NCBI GenBank assembly: GCA_023395555.1
Contig: JAEWYQ010000076.1
Span: 10,989 to 74,988 of the forward strand
Direction: 5' to 3'
DNA length: 64,000 bases
DNA from: Bacillota bacterium
GTDB lineage: Bacteria > Bacillota > Clostridia > Lachnospirales > Lachnospiraceae
Shown here: positions 1 to 8,265 of the stretch, in pieces
Position numbering within the stretch: position 1 is the first letter of the stretch
Layout: each line of letters opens with the position of its first letter
The notes under the pieces: generated by a model
Told to the model about the DNA's origin: nothing
The model's database searches: none
The model's input: the letters and a program-made list of their open reading frames with translations, nothing else
Translations under genes and position numbers: made by a program

Positions 1-2
1 TG

Positions 3-1658
3 GCGGGACAGGGAGGAGTGCAGCCCCCGGTCAGCTTAAATGAGGAACAGCGCTTTATTGCCGAGGATTTTTGCAGGGATTATGACAGCGGGCTTCGGGG
101 CGGTTATCTCATTCACGGGGTTACCGGAAGCGGGAAGACGGAAGTATACATGGAGATGATTGCCCATGTGGTCAGCCGGGGAAAGCAGGTGATCCTCCTG
201 ATTCCTGAGATTGCTCTGACCTACCAGACGGTGCAGAGATTCTACCGGCGTTTTGGTGACCGGATCTCTATTATGAATTCCAGGATGTCCCAGGGGGAAC
301 GCTATGATCAGAGTGTCAGGGCCAGAAACGGGGAGATTGATATTATGATCGGCCCGCGTTCCGCGCTGTTTACTCCATTTCCCGGCTTGGGACTGATTAT
401 TATTGATGAAGAGCATGAGACCAGCTATAAGAGTGAGACCACCCCCAAATACCATGCCGCCCAGGTAGCCATGAAGCGGGCTGAATTGACGGACAGTTCG
501 GTTGTTCTGGGTTCGGCGACCCCTTCGGCGGAGACTTATCTCCGGGCGAAGAACGGGGAGCTGAAGCTCTACCGGCTGACGAAGAGGGCGAAGGAGGCGC
601 AGCCCCCTGCGGTGTGGATCGCGGATCTCAGGGAAGAACTGAAGCAGAAGAACAAATCGATTTTCAGCAGTAAGCTGAGAGAGCTGATGCTGGACCGTCT
701 GAATAAAAAGGAACAGATTATGCTGTTTTTGAACCGCCGGGGCTATGCGGGCTTTGTCTCCTGCCGGAGCTGCGGCTATGTGATGAAATGCCCCCATTGT
801 GATGTGTCTCTTACCTCCCACAACGGCGGAAGTCTGGTATGTCATTACTGCGGGTATACCCAACCGCAGCCTCGTCTGTGTCCGGGCTGCGGTTCCAAAT
901 ATATTGCCGCCTTTGGGACAGGAACGCAGAAGGTGGAAGAGCTGGTAAGAAAGGAATTTCCCGGAGCCAGGGTGCTGCGGATGGATACGGATACCACAAG
1001 AAATAAGGGCGATCATGAAGCGATCCTGTCCGCCTTTGCAAAGCATCAGGCGGATATTCTGGTGGGGACCCAGATGATTGTCAAGGGACATGATTTTCCG
1101 CGGGTAACGCTGGTAGGAATTATCGCCGCGGATCTTTCTCTTTATGCCGGGGACTACCGCGCCAGCGAAAGAACCTTCCAGCTGCTGTGCCAGGCGGCTG
1201 GCAGAGCCGGCAGGGATGTGCTTCCGGGAGAGGTGGTGATCCAGACCTATCATCCGGAACATTACAGCATTGTTGCGGCAGCGGAAGGGGATTATGAGAC
1301 GTTTTATCAGCAGGAAATACTGTACCGCGGGCTGATGAAGTATCCTCCGGTCGCCCATATGCTTTTGATTCTGGTTTCCTCCAAGGAGGAGGAGAAGGCT
1401 CAGCGGGCAGCAGCGCACCTGTCGGAAGCGCTGAAGCTGTATCTGGAGCAGGAAATGCCTGACGCACAGCTGATTGGGCCGGCACCGGCTGCTTTGGCTA
1501 AGGCTAATGATATATACAGAATAGTGATTTATATCAAGGCAGGCAGCTATCAGCAGTTGGTGGGGGTGAAAAATTATTTGGAAGGGTATTATAGTTACTC
1601 GGAACATTTTGCAGGCTGTAGTTTACAATTTGATTTTGATCCTATGAGCAGTTATTAG
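3..1658 (+). CDS. priA: Primosomal protein N' (replication restart helicase PriA), 5'-truncated
   Basis: PriA is the 3'-5' DNA helicase that reloads the replisome at stalled forks. The frame is open to the left edge, so the gene starts upstream; 551 residues remain of a protein usually 730-800 long, and the N-terminal DNA-binding part is missing. Visible are Walker A GVTGSGKTEVY, Walker B IIIDEEHETSYK, the helicase motif GSATPSAETYL, and the zinc-binding insert with four CxxC pairs (CRSCGYVMKCPHC, then CHYCG and CPGCG), followed by GTQMIVKGHDFP and QAAGRAGR. The GTG at position 18 is only an internal codon, not a believable start. priA sits beside def-fmt-rsmB as in B. subtilis, although here a foreign-looking minus-strand gene separates it from def. 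Confidence 0.97.
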   Translation, partial: AGQGGVQPPVSLNEEQRFIAEDFCRDYDSGLRGGYLIHGVTGSGKTEVYMEMIAHVVSRGKQVILLIPEIALTYQTVQRFYRRFGDRISIMNSRMSQGERYDQSVRARNGEIDIMIGPRSALFTPFPGLGLIIIDEEHETSYKSETTPKYHAAQVAMKRAELTDSSVVLGSATPSAETYLRAKNGELKLYRLTKRAKEAQPPAVWIADLREELKQKNKSIFSSKLRELMLDRLNKKEQIMLFLNRRGYAGFVSCRSCGYVMKCPHCDVSLTSHNGGSLVCHYCGYTQPQPRLCPGCGSKYIAAFGTGTQKVEELVRKEFPGARVLRMDTDTTRNKGDHEAILSAFAKHQADILVGTQMIVKGHDFPRVTLVGIIAADLSLYAGDYRASERTFQLLCQAAGRAGRDVLPGEVVIQTYHPEHYSIVAAAEGDYETFYQQEILYRGLMKYPPVAHMLLILVSSKEEEKAQRAAAHLSEALKLYLEQEMPDAQLIGPAPAALAKANDIYRIVIYIKAGSYQQLVGVKNYLEGYYSYSEHFAGCSLQFDFDPMSSY

Positions 1659-1689
1659 AATGGTTACATTATAATTATCGTGAAGGTAG

Positions 1690-1716
1690 GTGTGAGAAAG
1701 GCGGCCTTTCTCACAC
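1690..1716. terminator. Hairpin between convergent priA and the DUF218 gene
   Basis: A perfect 12-bp stem (GTGTGAGAAAGG with CCTTTCTCACAC) closes a 3-base loop 31 bases after the priA stop. There is no T-tract on either side, so it is not a classical intrinsic terminator. Its position between two converging genes suggests transcript-end protection or weak bidirectional termination, which is inference. Confidence 0.45.
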
Positions 1717-1834
1717 TCACGTTATCAAGAAGACGGCGAAGTGTTTTATTATGGTTTTACATTTCATGTTTAACGACATAAGCGTAGATTTGAGAAGAGA
1801 GGGATTTTATTCTATATTTTAGATTATGCTTATA

Positions 1835-2398
1835 TTATTCCCCCAGTAGTATCGGTATTTTATCTTTAAAATACTTGCCGATTTTTTCTACCTCACTCAT
1901 TACCTTGAAAATATAATCAGGTTTGGTAAACCAATTATTTTTACATAAGCCATGCTTATCTACGACAGAAGCTGTTAAAAATTCAGTATTTGCCGGGAAA
2001 ATATATTTGTATGTAAATAAGGCACGTCTGCTATGATAGGCTTTACATACTAAAATTATTTTGTCTGCCTTGATATTCCTGTTTTTTAGCATTTGAAATG
2101 AAAATTCAGCATTTTCGAATGTATGGGATGCTTTGTTTTCACATAAAAATTTTTCTGAGGGTACTCCCAAATTTACGGCTATTGATTTTAAATATTCTGC
2201 TTCCGATGAGAAGTTCGGGATATTTGGATTGGCATGACCGCTTGCTAGAATGTAGGGCGCCATACCTTGTTTATAGAGAGAAGCAGCCTTTTCCGCTAAT
2301 TGGGGATGACTTCCTCCGGGAATAAGAATAACATCACTCGAATCAATGAAATCGTCTACAAAAATAAAATCAGATATACAATCCATAAGGCTATCCAT
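1835..2398 (-). CDS. DUF218 / YdcF-SanA-like family protein
   Basis: The 187-residue product resembles the DUF218 (YdcF/ElyC/SanA) family: an early hydrophobic strand followed by a GG pair (VILIPGGSHP), a central ILASGHANP strand, an Asn/Thr-containing helix (KASHTFENAEFS), and a late strand KIILVCKAYHSRRA with the family's basic patch. No signal peptide or membrane segment is visible, so a soluble cytoplasmic form is likely. Family members bind nucleotide-like ligands or act in envelope or vancomycin tolerance, but no specific substrate can be named here. The ATG is preceded by GGGAG at a good distance. The gene is clearly more AT-rich than its neighbours and points against them, breaking the priA-def synteny, which suggests later insertion. 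Confidence 0.75.
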   Translation of the reverse strand: MDSLMDCISDFIFVDDFIDSSDVILIPGGSHPQLAEKAASLYKQGMAPYILASGHANPNIPNFSSEAEYLKSIAVNLGVPSEKFLCENKASHTFENAEFSFQMLKNRNIKADKIILVCKAYHSRRALFTYKYIFPANTEFLTASVVDKHGLCKNNWFTKPDYIFKVMSEVEKIGKYFKDKIPILLGE

Positions 2399-2461
2399 AT
2401 AATCGCTCCCGTATATGATATATTTTCTTTGATCAAACTAAGTGCATGGTAATATAAGAAT

Positions 2462-2489
2462 ATTATAATGTATCTTAGAAAAATTTCAA
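2462..2489 (-). promoter_or_regulatory. Candidate sigma-A promoter of the DUF218 gene
   Basis: Read on the minus strand: TTGAAA (2489-2484), 16-base spacer, TATAAT (2467-2462), about 65 bases ahead of the start codon. The hexamers are close to consensus; the region is AT-rich, so a chance match is possible. Confidence 0.45.
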
Positions 2490-2559
2490 ATGGAGTTTGA
2501 TACTATCATCGATTTCACCGCTACATAAAAACCGCGATATAAAAACGCAAAGCATTTTT

Positions 2560-2588
2560 TTGACACTATGGCTATGATGTGGTATTAT
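2560..2588 (+). promoter_or_regulatory. Strong sigma-A promoter of the def operon
   Basis: TTGACA (2560-2565), exactly 17 bases, then TATTAT (2583-2588); predicted start near 2595, leaving a leader of about 110 bases before def. This is the main signal in the 307-base gap 2399-2705, which otherwise holds the divergent DUF218 promoter and no gene. The leader contains a weak 7-bp stem near 2664-2686 but no recognisable riboswitch. Confidence 0.7.
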
Positions 2589-2705
2589 TATATATTGATT
2601 TAGTGCCAGGAGAAAATTTGTTTCCCCATATATATGTTTCAATGACAGGAAAAAGCAATGGTACCGTCTGTGGTTTAGACACAGGCAGAGAAAGGAAGGA
2701 TGTTC

Positions 2706-3191
2706 ATGGCGATCAGAAATATCAGGCAGGTTGGAGATAAGGTGCTCTATAAGGAAGCAAAGGAAATTAAGGAAGTGGATAGAAAACTTCTGATATTAAT
2801 TGAAGATATGCTGGATACTATGTATGATGCGAGTGGGGTCGGCCTTGCTGCACCGCAGGTTGGAATTTTGAAGAGGCTCATTGTGATCGATGTTTCGGAA
2901 GAGGGAAATGAACCTATTATTTTGATTAATCCGGAAATTATTGCGACGGAGGGCGAACAGGTGGGAGACGAAGGCTGCCTGAGCGTGCCCGGTAAGGTGG
3001 GAACCGTGAGCAGGCCGGACTATGTTAAGGTAAGGGCGTATAATGAGAAGATGGAGGAATATACTATTGAAGGCACGGGGCTGCTGGCCAGAGCCTTCTG
3101 CCACGAGATAGATCATTTGAACGGCAAGCTGTATATTAACCAGACCATCGGCGATCTGCGTGATGTGGCGGTGGCGGAAGAAGTACAGTAG
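2706..3191 (+). CDS. def: Peptide deformylase
   Basis: Removes the formyl group from the N-terminal methionine of nascent proteins; a metalloenzyme. All three family motifs are present: GVGLAAPQVG, EGCLSVP (metal Cys) and HEIDHLNG (two metal His and the catalytic Glu). Length is 161 residues, normal for type 1 bacterial Def. I chose the ATG at 2706 over the one at 2700 because the GGAAGG Shine-Dalgarno at 2694-2699 touches the earlier ATG but lies 6 bases from the later one, giving the usual MAIRNIRQ start. It is first in the operon with fmt 21 bases downstream; Fmt adds the formyl group that Def later removes. Confidence 0.97.
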   Translation: MAIRNIRQVGDKVLYKEAKEIKEVDRKLLILIEDMLDTMYDASGVGLAAPQVGILKRLIVIDVSEEGNEPIILINPEIIATEGEQVGDEGCLSVPGKVGTVSRPDYVKVRAYNEKMEEYTIEGTGLLARAFCHEIDHLNGKLYINQTIGDLRDVAVAEEVQ

Positions 3192-3212
3192 AGCGGGAAA
3201 GGATGGACAGGG

Positions 3213-4160
3213 ATGAAGATTTTATTTATGGGAACGCCGGATTTTGCGGCGGCAACGCTGGACAAATTGATTCATTCCAGGCATCAGCTGATCGGAGTGG
3301 TAACCCAGCCTGACAAGCAGAAGGGAAGAAAGCAGGAAGTGAGCATTTCGCCGGTGAAGGAACTGGCCCTGGCCCATGCTGTGCCGGTGTATCAGCCCAA
3401 CAAGGTGAGGGAGCCGGAATTTATGGAAAAGGTAAGAGAGCTGGCGCCGGAGGCTATCATAGTAGCTGCCTTTGGACAGATTCTGCCGAAGGCTTTGTTA
3501 GATATTCCTCCTTATGGCTGTATCAATGTTCATGGTTCCCTGCTGCCTAAGTACCGGGGAGCTGCGCCCATCCAGTATTCCATCATCGACGGCGAACATG
3601 AGACGGGAATTACCATTATGTATATGGATACGGGGATAGATACCGGGGACATGATATTGCAGTCAAAGCTCCCTGTTGCAGAAGACGAGACGGGCGGAAG
3701 CCTTTTTCATAAAATGGCGCAGCTTGGAGCAGACTTATTATTGGAGGCATTGGATCAGCTGGAGGCAGGGACTGCTGCCCGAATTCCACAGGATAATGAG
3801 AAGGCCAGCTATGTGAAAATGCTGACCAAGGAAATGGGTGAGATGGACTTTACCAAGTCCGCGGACAGGCTGGAGCGGTTGATCCGGGGCTTAAATCCCT
3901 GGCCGGGTGCCTATACCTTTCTGGAGGGAAAGACCCTCAAGCTGTGGCGGGCGGAGACAGAGAAAAGAGATGTAACAGGAGCCGTGCCCGGTGAGGTGAT
4001 AGAGCTGCGCGAGGACGCGCTGGTGGTTGCTGCGGGGGATGGAGCCTTAGTGATCCGGGAGCTGCAGCTGGATGGCAAGAAGCGGATGACGGCGGCTGAT
4101 TTTCTGCGGGGCAGGAAGCTGCTTCCGGGTGTTGTATTGGGAAAAAAGAAGGAAGAATAG
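3213..4160 (+). CDS. fmt: Methionyl-tRNA formyltransferase
   Basis: Transfers a formyl group from 10-formyl-tetrahydrofolate to initiator Met-tRNA. The N-terminal formyltransferase domain starts MKILFMGTPDFAA and contains the signature INVHGSLLPKYRGAAPIQ, with the catalytic Asn/His, followed by GITIMYMDTGIDTGDM. The C-terminal OB-like tRNA-binding domain begins near residue 205. Length is 315 residues, normal. It lies directly downstream of def in the conserved def-fmt-rsmB order. Confidence 0.97.
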   Translation: MKILFMGTPDFAAATLDKLIHSRHQLIGVVTQPDKQKGRKQEVSISPVKELALAHAVPVYQPNKVREPEFMEKVRELAPEAIIVAAFGQILPKALLDIPPYGCINVHGSLLPKYRGAAPIQYSIIDGEHETGITIMYMDTGIDTGDMILQSKLPVAEDETGGSLFHKMAQLGADLLLEALDQLEAGTAARIPQDNEKASYVKMLTKEMGEMDFTKSADRLERLIRGLNPWPGAYTFLEGKTLKLWRAETEKRDVTGAVPGEVIELREDALVVAAGDGALVIRELQLDGKKRMTAADFLRGRKLLPGVVLGKKKEE

Positions 4161-4204
4161 AGATAATCTATGGTATATCATAAACGGAAAGAAAGGAGAG
4201 CAGT

Positions 4205-4906
4205 ATGCCTTATTATTCTTATTTTGATCCAACCTATATATTGGTTTTAATCGGTGTTGTAATATCCCTGCTGGCATCAGCCAGGGTAAAGTCCACCTTT
4301 AACAAGTATTCCAGAGTAAGAAGCATGTCCGGTATTACGGGAGCCCAAGCGGCAGAGAGACTGCTGCGCGCGTCGGGAATCAATGATGTTCGTATTGAGC
4401 CGGTTTCCGGCAGCCTCAGCGATCATTATGATCCCAGATCCAAGGTGCTGCGCCTGTCGGAACCGGTCTATGCTTCCAATTCCCTGGCGGCCATCGGAGT
4501 GGCGGCCCATGAATGCGGACACGCAATTCAGCATCAGAATTCTTACCTTCCGCTGAAGATCCGGGGGGCGCTGGTGCCGGTTGCCAATTTTGGTTCCGTA
4601 ATTTCCTGGCCTATGATTTTAATCGGTCTTTTCCTTGGAGGGTTTCAGTCCTTGATTGATCTGGGGATTCTGCTTTTTTCAGCAGCGGTTTTGTTCCAAC
4701 TGATCACCCTTCCGGTGGAATTTAATGCCTCCCGCAGAGCTATCGCGCGGCTGGGAGAGACGGGGATCTTATACCGGGAAGAACTGGGGCAGTCCAAGAA
4801 AGTGCTGGATGCTGCCGCGCTGACCTATGTAGCGGCTGCCGCGGCTTCCATCTTACAGCTGCTGCGCCTCATTCTCCTGTTTGGCGGAAGGAGAAGACGT
4901 GACTGA
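4205..4906 (+). CDS. Membrane zinc metallopeptidase, YugP family
   Basis: A 233-residue integral membrane protein of the neutral zinc metallopeptidase (YugP, Zn_peptidase_2) family. It has an N-terminal membrane segment (about residues 8-24), the zincin motif HECGHAIQH near residue 102, where two His and a Glu bind zinc and activate water, two central membrane segments (about 120-170), and the family motif LPVEFNASRRA that should supply the third ligand region. The substrate is unknown. It is often found in this operon in clostridia but not in B. subtilis, where yugP is elsewhere. Its end overlaps rsmB by 8 bases (GTGACTGA), suggesting translational coupling. Confidence 0.9.
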   Translation: MPYYSYFDPTYILVLIGVVISLLASARVKSTFNKYSRVRSMSGITGAQAAERLLRASGINDVRIEPVSGSLSDHYDPRSKVLRLSEPVYASNSLAAIGVAAHECGHAIQHQNSYLPLKIRGALVPVANFGSVISWPMILIGLFLGGFQSLIDLGILLFSAAVLFQLITLPVEFNASRRAIARLGETGILYREELGQSKKVLDAAALTYVAAAAASILQLLRLILLFGGRRRRD

Positions 4907-6290
4907 ACCAATAAAAAAAGGAAAGATTCAGAACAATGCGGGATTTGTAGCTCAGTGTAATCTGCGGGAAATTGTTCTTGAGATGCTGTTAGAAGTTTTG
5001 GAAGAAAATAAATACAGTCATACCGTGCTGAACCAGACGCTGAAAAGATACCAGAGGCTGGAGAAGCAGGAAAGAGCTTTTCTCTCCCGTGTCTTTCACG
5101 GGACGGTGAAGCATTATCTGACTCTGGATTATATTCTCAATCAACATGCGACCCTGCCGGTGGCTAAGATGAAGCCGCTGATCCGAAATTTGCTGCGTCT
5201 CAGCACGTACCAGCTTATTTACATGGAAGCGGTTCCGGTATCCGCAGTCTGCAATGAAGCGGTGAAGCTGGCGAAAAAGCGGGGATTTACAAAGCTGTCC
5301 GGTTTTGTCAATGCAGTGCTGCGGGGAATTGCCAGGAATAAGGAGAATATCGTCTATCCTGATCCGGTTTCTTCTCCGGAAGCCTATCTTGAGATTACCT
5401 GTTCCGTACCGGCCTGGCTGGTGAAGGAGCTGCTGAAACAGTATCCTTCCCGGACGGTAGAGGCCATGCTGTCTTCCTCCTTAAAGGAGAAGGAGACCAC
5501 CGTTCGCTGTAATCGGGGCAAATTAACTCCAAAAGAGCTGAAGCAAAGGCTGGAGCAGGAAGGAGTGACCGTAGAGGACAGCGAATATCTGGAGTATGCC
5601 TTCACCCTTCGGAACTATGATTATCTGGAGAAGCTGGAGACCTTTCGCAGCGGCTGCTTTGCGGTTCAGGATGTCAGCTCGATGCTGGTGGGAGAGGTGT
5701 CCGGTGTCAAGGCCGGGGATTATGTGGTGGATATCTGCAGCGCTCCGGGCGGGAAGGCCCTCCACGCGGCTCAGACAGCCGATACGGTATCCGCCAGGGA
5801 TCTGACGGAATATAAGATAGGGCTGGTCCGGGAGAATATGGAGCGTCTGGGCATTACCAATGTGGAAACCAAGGTATGGGACGGAACGCTTCTGGATACC
5901 GGAATTCTGGAACAGGCTGATCTGGTGATTGCAGATCTTCCCTGCAGCGGCCTGGGGGTCCTGGGCAAGAAATCAGATATAAAATACAAGCTGACACAAA
6001 ATCAACATAAAGAATTGGTAGAATTACAAAGGGTGATTCTGGATAAAGCACAGCAATATGTAAAAAAAGGCGGTTTTCTGGTCTTTTCCACCTGCACTGT
6101 GGATCGGGAAGAGAACCTGGGAAACCGGGAATGGTTTTTGAATCATTATAAGTTTGAGGAAGAGGATTTTTATGAACTGCTTCCGAAAGCTCTTCGGTGT
6201 GAGACGGCCAGGGAGGGCTATTTGCAGCTGATCCAGGGTATCCATAATACAGATGGATTTTTTATCTCTAAATTCCGAAAAAAAGCATAG
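4899..6290 (+). CDS. rsmB: 16S rRNA (cytosine-967-C5)-methyltransferase
   Basis: Methylates C967 of 16S rRNA using S-adenosylmethionine. An N-terminal NusB-like RNA-binding domain (about residues 12-140) precedes the Rossmann methyltransferase domain with SAM motif DICSAPGGKALHAAQ, the motif IV Cys in DLPCSGLG, and the motif VI nucleophile in FSTCTVDREEN. I prefer GTG 4899, 5 bases after AAGGAG, over the in-frame TTG at 4881 that lies inside the Shine-Dalgarno region; this gives 463 residues. Order with fmt and rlmN is as in B. subtilis. Confidence 0.95.
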   Translation: MTEPIKKGKIQNNAGFVAQCNLREIVLEMLLEVLEENKYSHTVLNQTLKRYQRLEKQERAFLSRVFHGTVKHYLTLDYILNQHATLPVAKMKPLIRNLLRLSTYQLIYMEAVPVSAVCNEAVKLAKKRGFTKLSGFVNAVLRGIARNKENIVYPDPVSSPEAYLEITCSVPAWLVKELLKQYPSRTVEAMLSSSLKEKETTVRCNRGKLTPKELKQRLEQEGVTVEDSEYLEYAFTLRNYDYLEKLETFRSGCFAVQDVSSMLVGEVSGVKAGDYVVDICSAPGGKALHAAQTADTVSARDLTEYKIGLVRENMERLGITNVETKVWDGTLLDTGILEQADLVIADLPCSGLGVLGKKSDIKYKLTQNQHKELVELQRVILDKAQQYVKKGGFLVFSTCTVDREENLGNREWFLNHYKFEEEDFYELLPKALRCETAREGYLQLIQGIHNTDGFFISKFRKKA

Positions 6291-6309
6291 GGATTTCCCG
6301 CCTTGCGTA

Positions 6310-6382
6310 GTGCAAAGACCATGGGTGTCAGGCACCGGTTTATGTATGCATTGTGCAAAGGGCAGGCATGACCGGTTTATGT
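6310..6382 (+). repeat. Two degenerate direct-repeat units upstream of rlmN
   Basis: GTGCAAAG followed by ACCGGTTTATGT occurs twice: GTGCAAAG at 6310 and 6353, ACCGGTTTATGT at 6334-6345 and 6371-6382. The spacer between the two blocks differs in length. It lies in the 186-base gap between rsmB and rlmN, which contains no gene. Function unknown. Confidence 0.5.
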
Positions 6383-6476
6383 GATAAATGCAATATGCAA
6401 TACATACAATGATTGATATAGGACAGGGTATGGAGAGCGCTGTGTCTGTCCGCAGGAAAGTGAAGCAGGTAGGAAT

Positions 6477-7517
6477 ATGGAGCATTATGATATAAAATCA
6501 TTATATTTACCGGAGCTGGAGCAGGTGTTGAAAACCCTGGGCCAGCCGGCCTTTCGCAGCCGGCAGATTTATGAATGGCTGCATGAAAAGCTGGCAAAGG
6601 GCTATGAAGAGATGACGAATCTGCCCAAGGATCTCCGGTCCAGGCTGGAAGAGGCCTATCCCATCACTGTGCTGGAAGAGGTGGATGCCCTTCATTCCGA
6701 GACGGACGGAACGGTCAAGTATCTTTTTCGTCTTCCGGATAACAGGGTGATTGAAAGTGTGCTCATGAGGTATCATCACGGGAACAGTGTCTGTATCTCT
6801 TCCCAGGTTGGCTGCCGGATGGGGTGCAAATTCTGTGCCTCCACCATCGGAGGGCGGGAACGGGATCTGCTTCCTTCGGAAATGCTGGATCAGGTCTATC
6901 GGATTCAGGCGCTGTCAGGGGAGCGGGTGTCCAATGTGGTGGTTATGGGAACGGGAGAACCCCTGGATAATTATCCGAACCTGATCCGTTTTCTTCGGAT
7001 TCTGACGGAGGAAGGGGGACTGAATATCAGTGCCCGGAACATCACCGTATCCACCTGCGGCATTCCGGACAAGATCCGTGAACTGGCGAAGGAAAAGCTG
7101 GCGGTTACCCTGGCTCTTTCCCTCCATGCGCCAAACAATGAGATCCGAAAGAAGCTGATGCCGGTTGCCGTGCAGTATGATCTGTCCCAGGTGCTGGATG
7201 CTTACCGCTATTATTATGAAGAGACAGGCAGGAGACTGACCTTTGAATATAGTCTGGTGGACGGAATCAACGATGAGGAGGAGCATGCCAGGGAGCTGGC
7301 CGGATTGATCCGGGGGATGAACTGCCATGTGAATTTGATTCCGGTAAACCCCATAAAGGAACGGAATTATCATAAATCAGAGAGCAGCAAAATACAAAAA
7401 TTTAAAAATATACTTGAAAAAAATAGAATAAATGTTACTATTAGAAGAGAAATGGGCGCAGATATTGAGGCTGCCTGTGGGCAATTAAGGAAGAGCTATC
7501 TGGATTGCCAAAACTAG
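6477..7517 (+). CDS. rlmN: Dual-specificity 23S rRNA/tRNA adenine-C2 methyltransferase RlmN
   Basis: Radical-SAM enzyme that methylates C2 of A2503 in 23S rRNA and of A37 in some tRNAs. The cluster motif CRMGCKFC (CxxxCxxC) binds the 4Fe-4S centre near residues 118-125; GTGEPLDNY is a conserved SAM-side motif; the C-terminal AACGQLRKSY carries the Cys that forms the covalent intermediate with RNA. Length 346 is normal. Shine-Dalgarno AGGTAGGA sits 2 bases from the ATG, somewhat close. Its last codon overlaps the ribosome-binding site of the phosphatase gene. Confidence 0.97.
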   Translation: MEHYDIKSLYLPELEQVLKTLGQPAFRSRQIYEWLHEKLAKGYEEMTNLPKDLRSRLEEAYPITVLEEVDALHSETDGTVKYLFRLPDNRVIESVLMRYHHGNSVCISSQVGCRMGCKFCASTIGGRERDLLPSEMLDQVYRIQALSGERVSNVVVMGTGEPLDNYPNLIRFLRILTEEGGLNISARNITVSTCGIPDKIRELAKEKLAVTLALSLHAPNNEIRKKLMPVAVQYDLSQVLDAYRYYYEETGRRLTFEYSLVDGINDEEEHARELAGLIRGMNCHVNLIPVNPIKERNYHKSESSKIQKFKNILEKNRINVTIRREMGADIEAACGQLRKSYLDCQN

Positions 7518-7528
7518 GAGGTGCAGGC

Positions 7529-8248
7529 TTGAAAGCATTTTCGATAACTGATATTGGAGAGCGACGGAGGATAAACCAGGATTATGTCTTTTGCAGTGAG
7601 GCTGCCGTAGGCAGCCTGCCCAATTTATTTATTGTGGCAGACGGCATGGGAGGGCATAACGCCGGTGATTATGCTTCAAGATACTGTGTTGAGTTTATTA
7701 AGCAGAAGGTCGGGGAGAGTGAGATAGAAGCACCGATTGCCTTAATTGAAGCCGCAATCAGGGAAGCAAATGACTCTCTTTGGAAGAAAGCACAGGAAGA
7801 AAGCGAGTTAGAGGGTATGGGGACCACTCTGGTGGTAGCCACCATATTTGATAAAGAACTGTACGTTGCCAACGTAGGTGACAGCAGGCTTTATGTGATT
7901 GGAAAAGAAATAAGGCAGATTACGGAGGACCACAGTCTGGTGGAGGCCATGGTGAAGACCGGAGAGCTGGATCGGAATGAGGCCCGGATGAATCCGAACA
8001 AAAATATTATTACCAGGGCAATCGGCGGAAACACCACGGTTGCGCCCGATTTTTTTGAAGTGAGCCTGGAAGAAGGAGACACGGTACTTATGTGCTCGGA
8101 TGGTCTGACGAATATGTTGGAGGACGAGACGATAGAGCGGATCATCAAGGAAAATGAAGATCCCTCCGCTGCCGCAGAGACATTGGTGAGATGTGCCAAT
8201 GAGAATGGCGGCAGGGACAATATTGCAATTATCATTATTAAAGTATGA
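7529..8248 (+). CDS. prpC: PP2C-type Ser/Thr protein phosphatase (PrpC/Stp)
   Basis: Metal-dependent phosphatase that reverses phosphorylation by the adjacent PASTA kinase. PP2C motifs are all present: INQDY, ADGMGGHNAGD, GDSRLYV, MCSDGLTNML and NGGRDNIA, whose Asp residues bind Mn/Mg. It is cytoplasmic, 239 residues. The start is taken as TTG 7529 because AGGAGG at 7516-7521 lies 7 bases upstream; this Shine-Dalgarno overlaps the rlmN stop codon. An in-frame TTG at 7505 would lie ahead of that site. prkC begins 17 bases downstream, the usual kinase-phosphatase pair. Confidence 0.96.
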   Translation: MKAFSITDIGERRRINQDYVFCSEAAVGSLPNLFIVADGMGGHNAGDYASRYCVEFIKQKVGESEIEAPIALIEAAIREANDSLWKKAQEESELEGMGTTLVVATIFDKELYVANVGDSRLYVIGKEIRQITEDHSLVEAMVKTGELDRNEARMNPNKNIITRAIGGNTTVAPDFFEVSLEEGDTVLMCSDGLTNMLEDETIERIIKENEDPSAAAETLVRCANENGGRDNIAIIIIKV

Positions 8249-8265
8249 AAACGAGGTGAAGGGAC

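Noticed and set aside
36..1607. 523-codon open frame on the minus strand opposite priA
   Set aside because: It is antisense to a fully conserved gene, has no family resemblance and arises from codon bias in the + strand gene.
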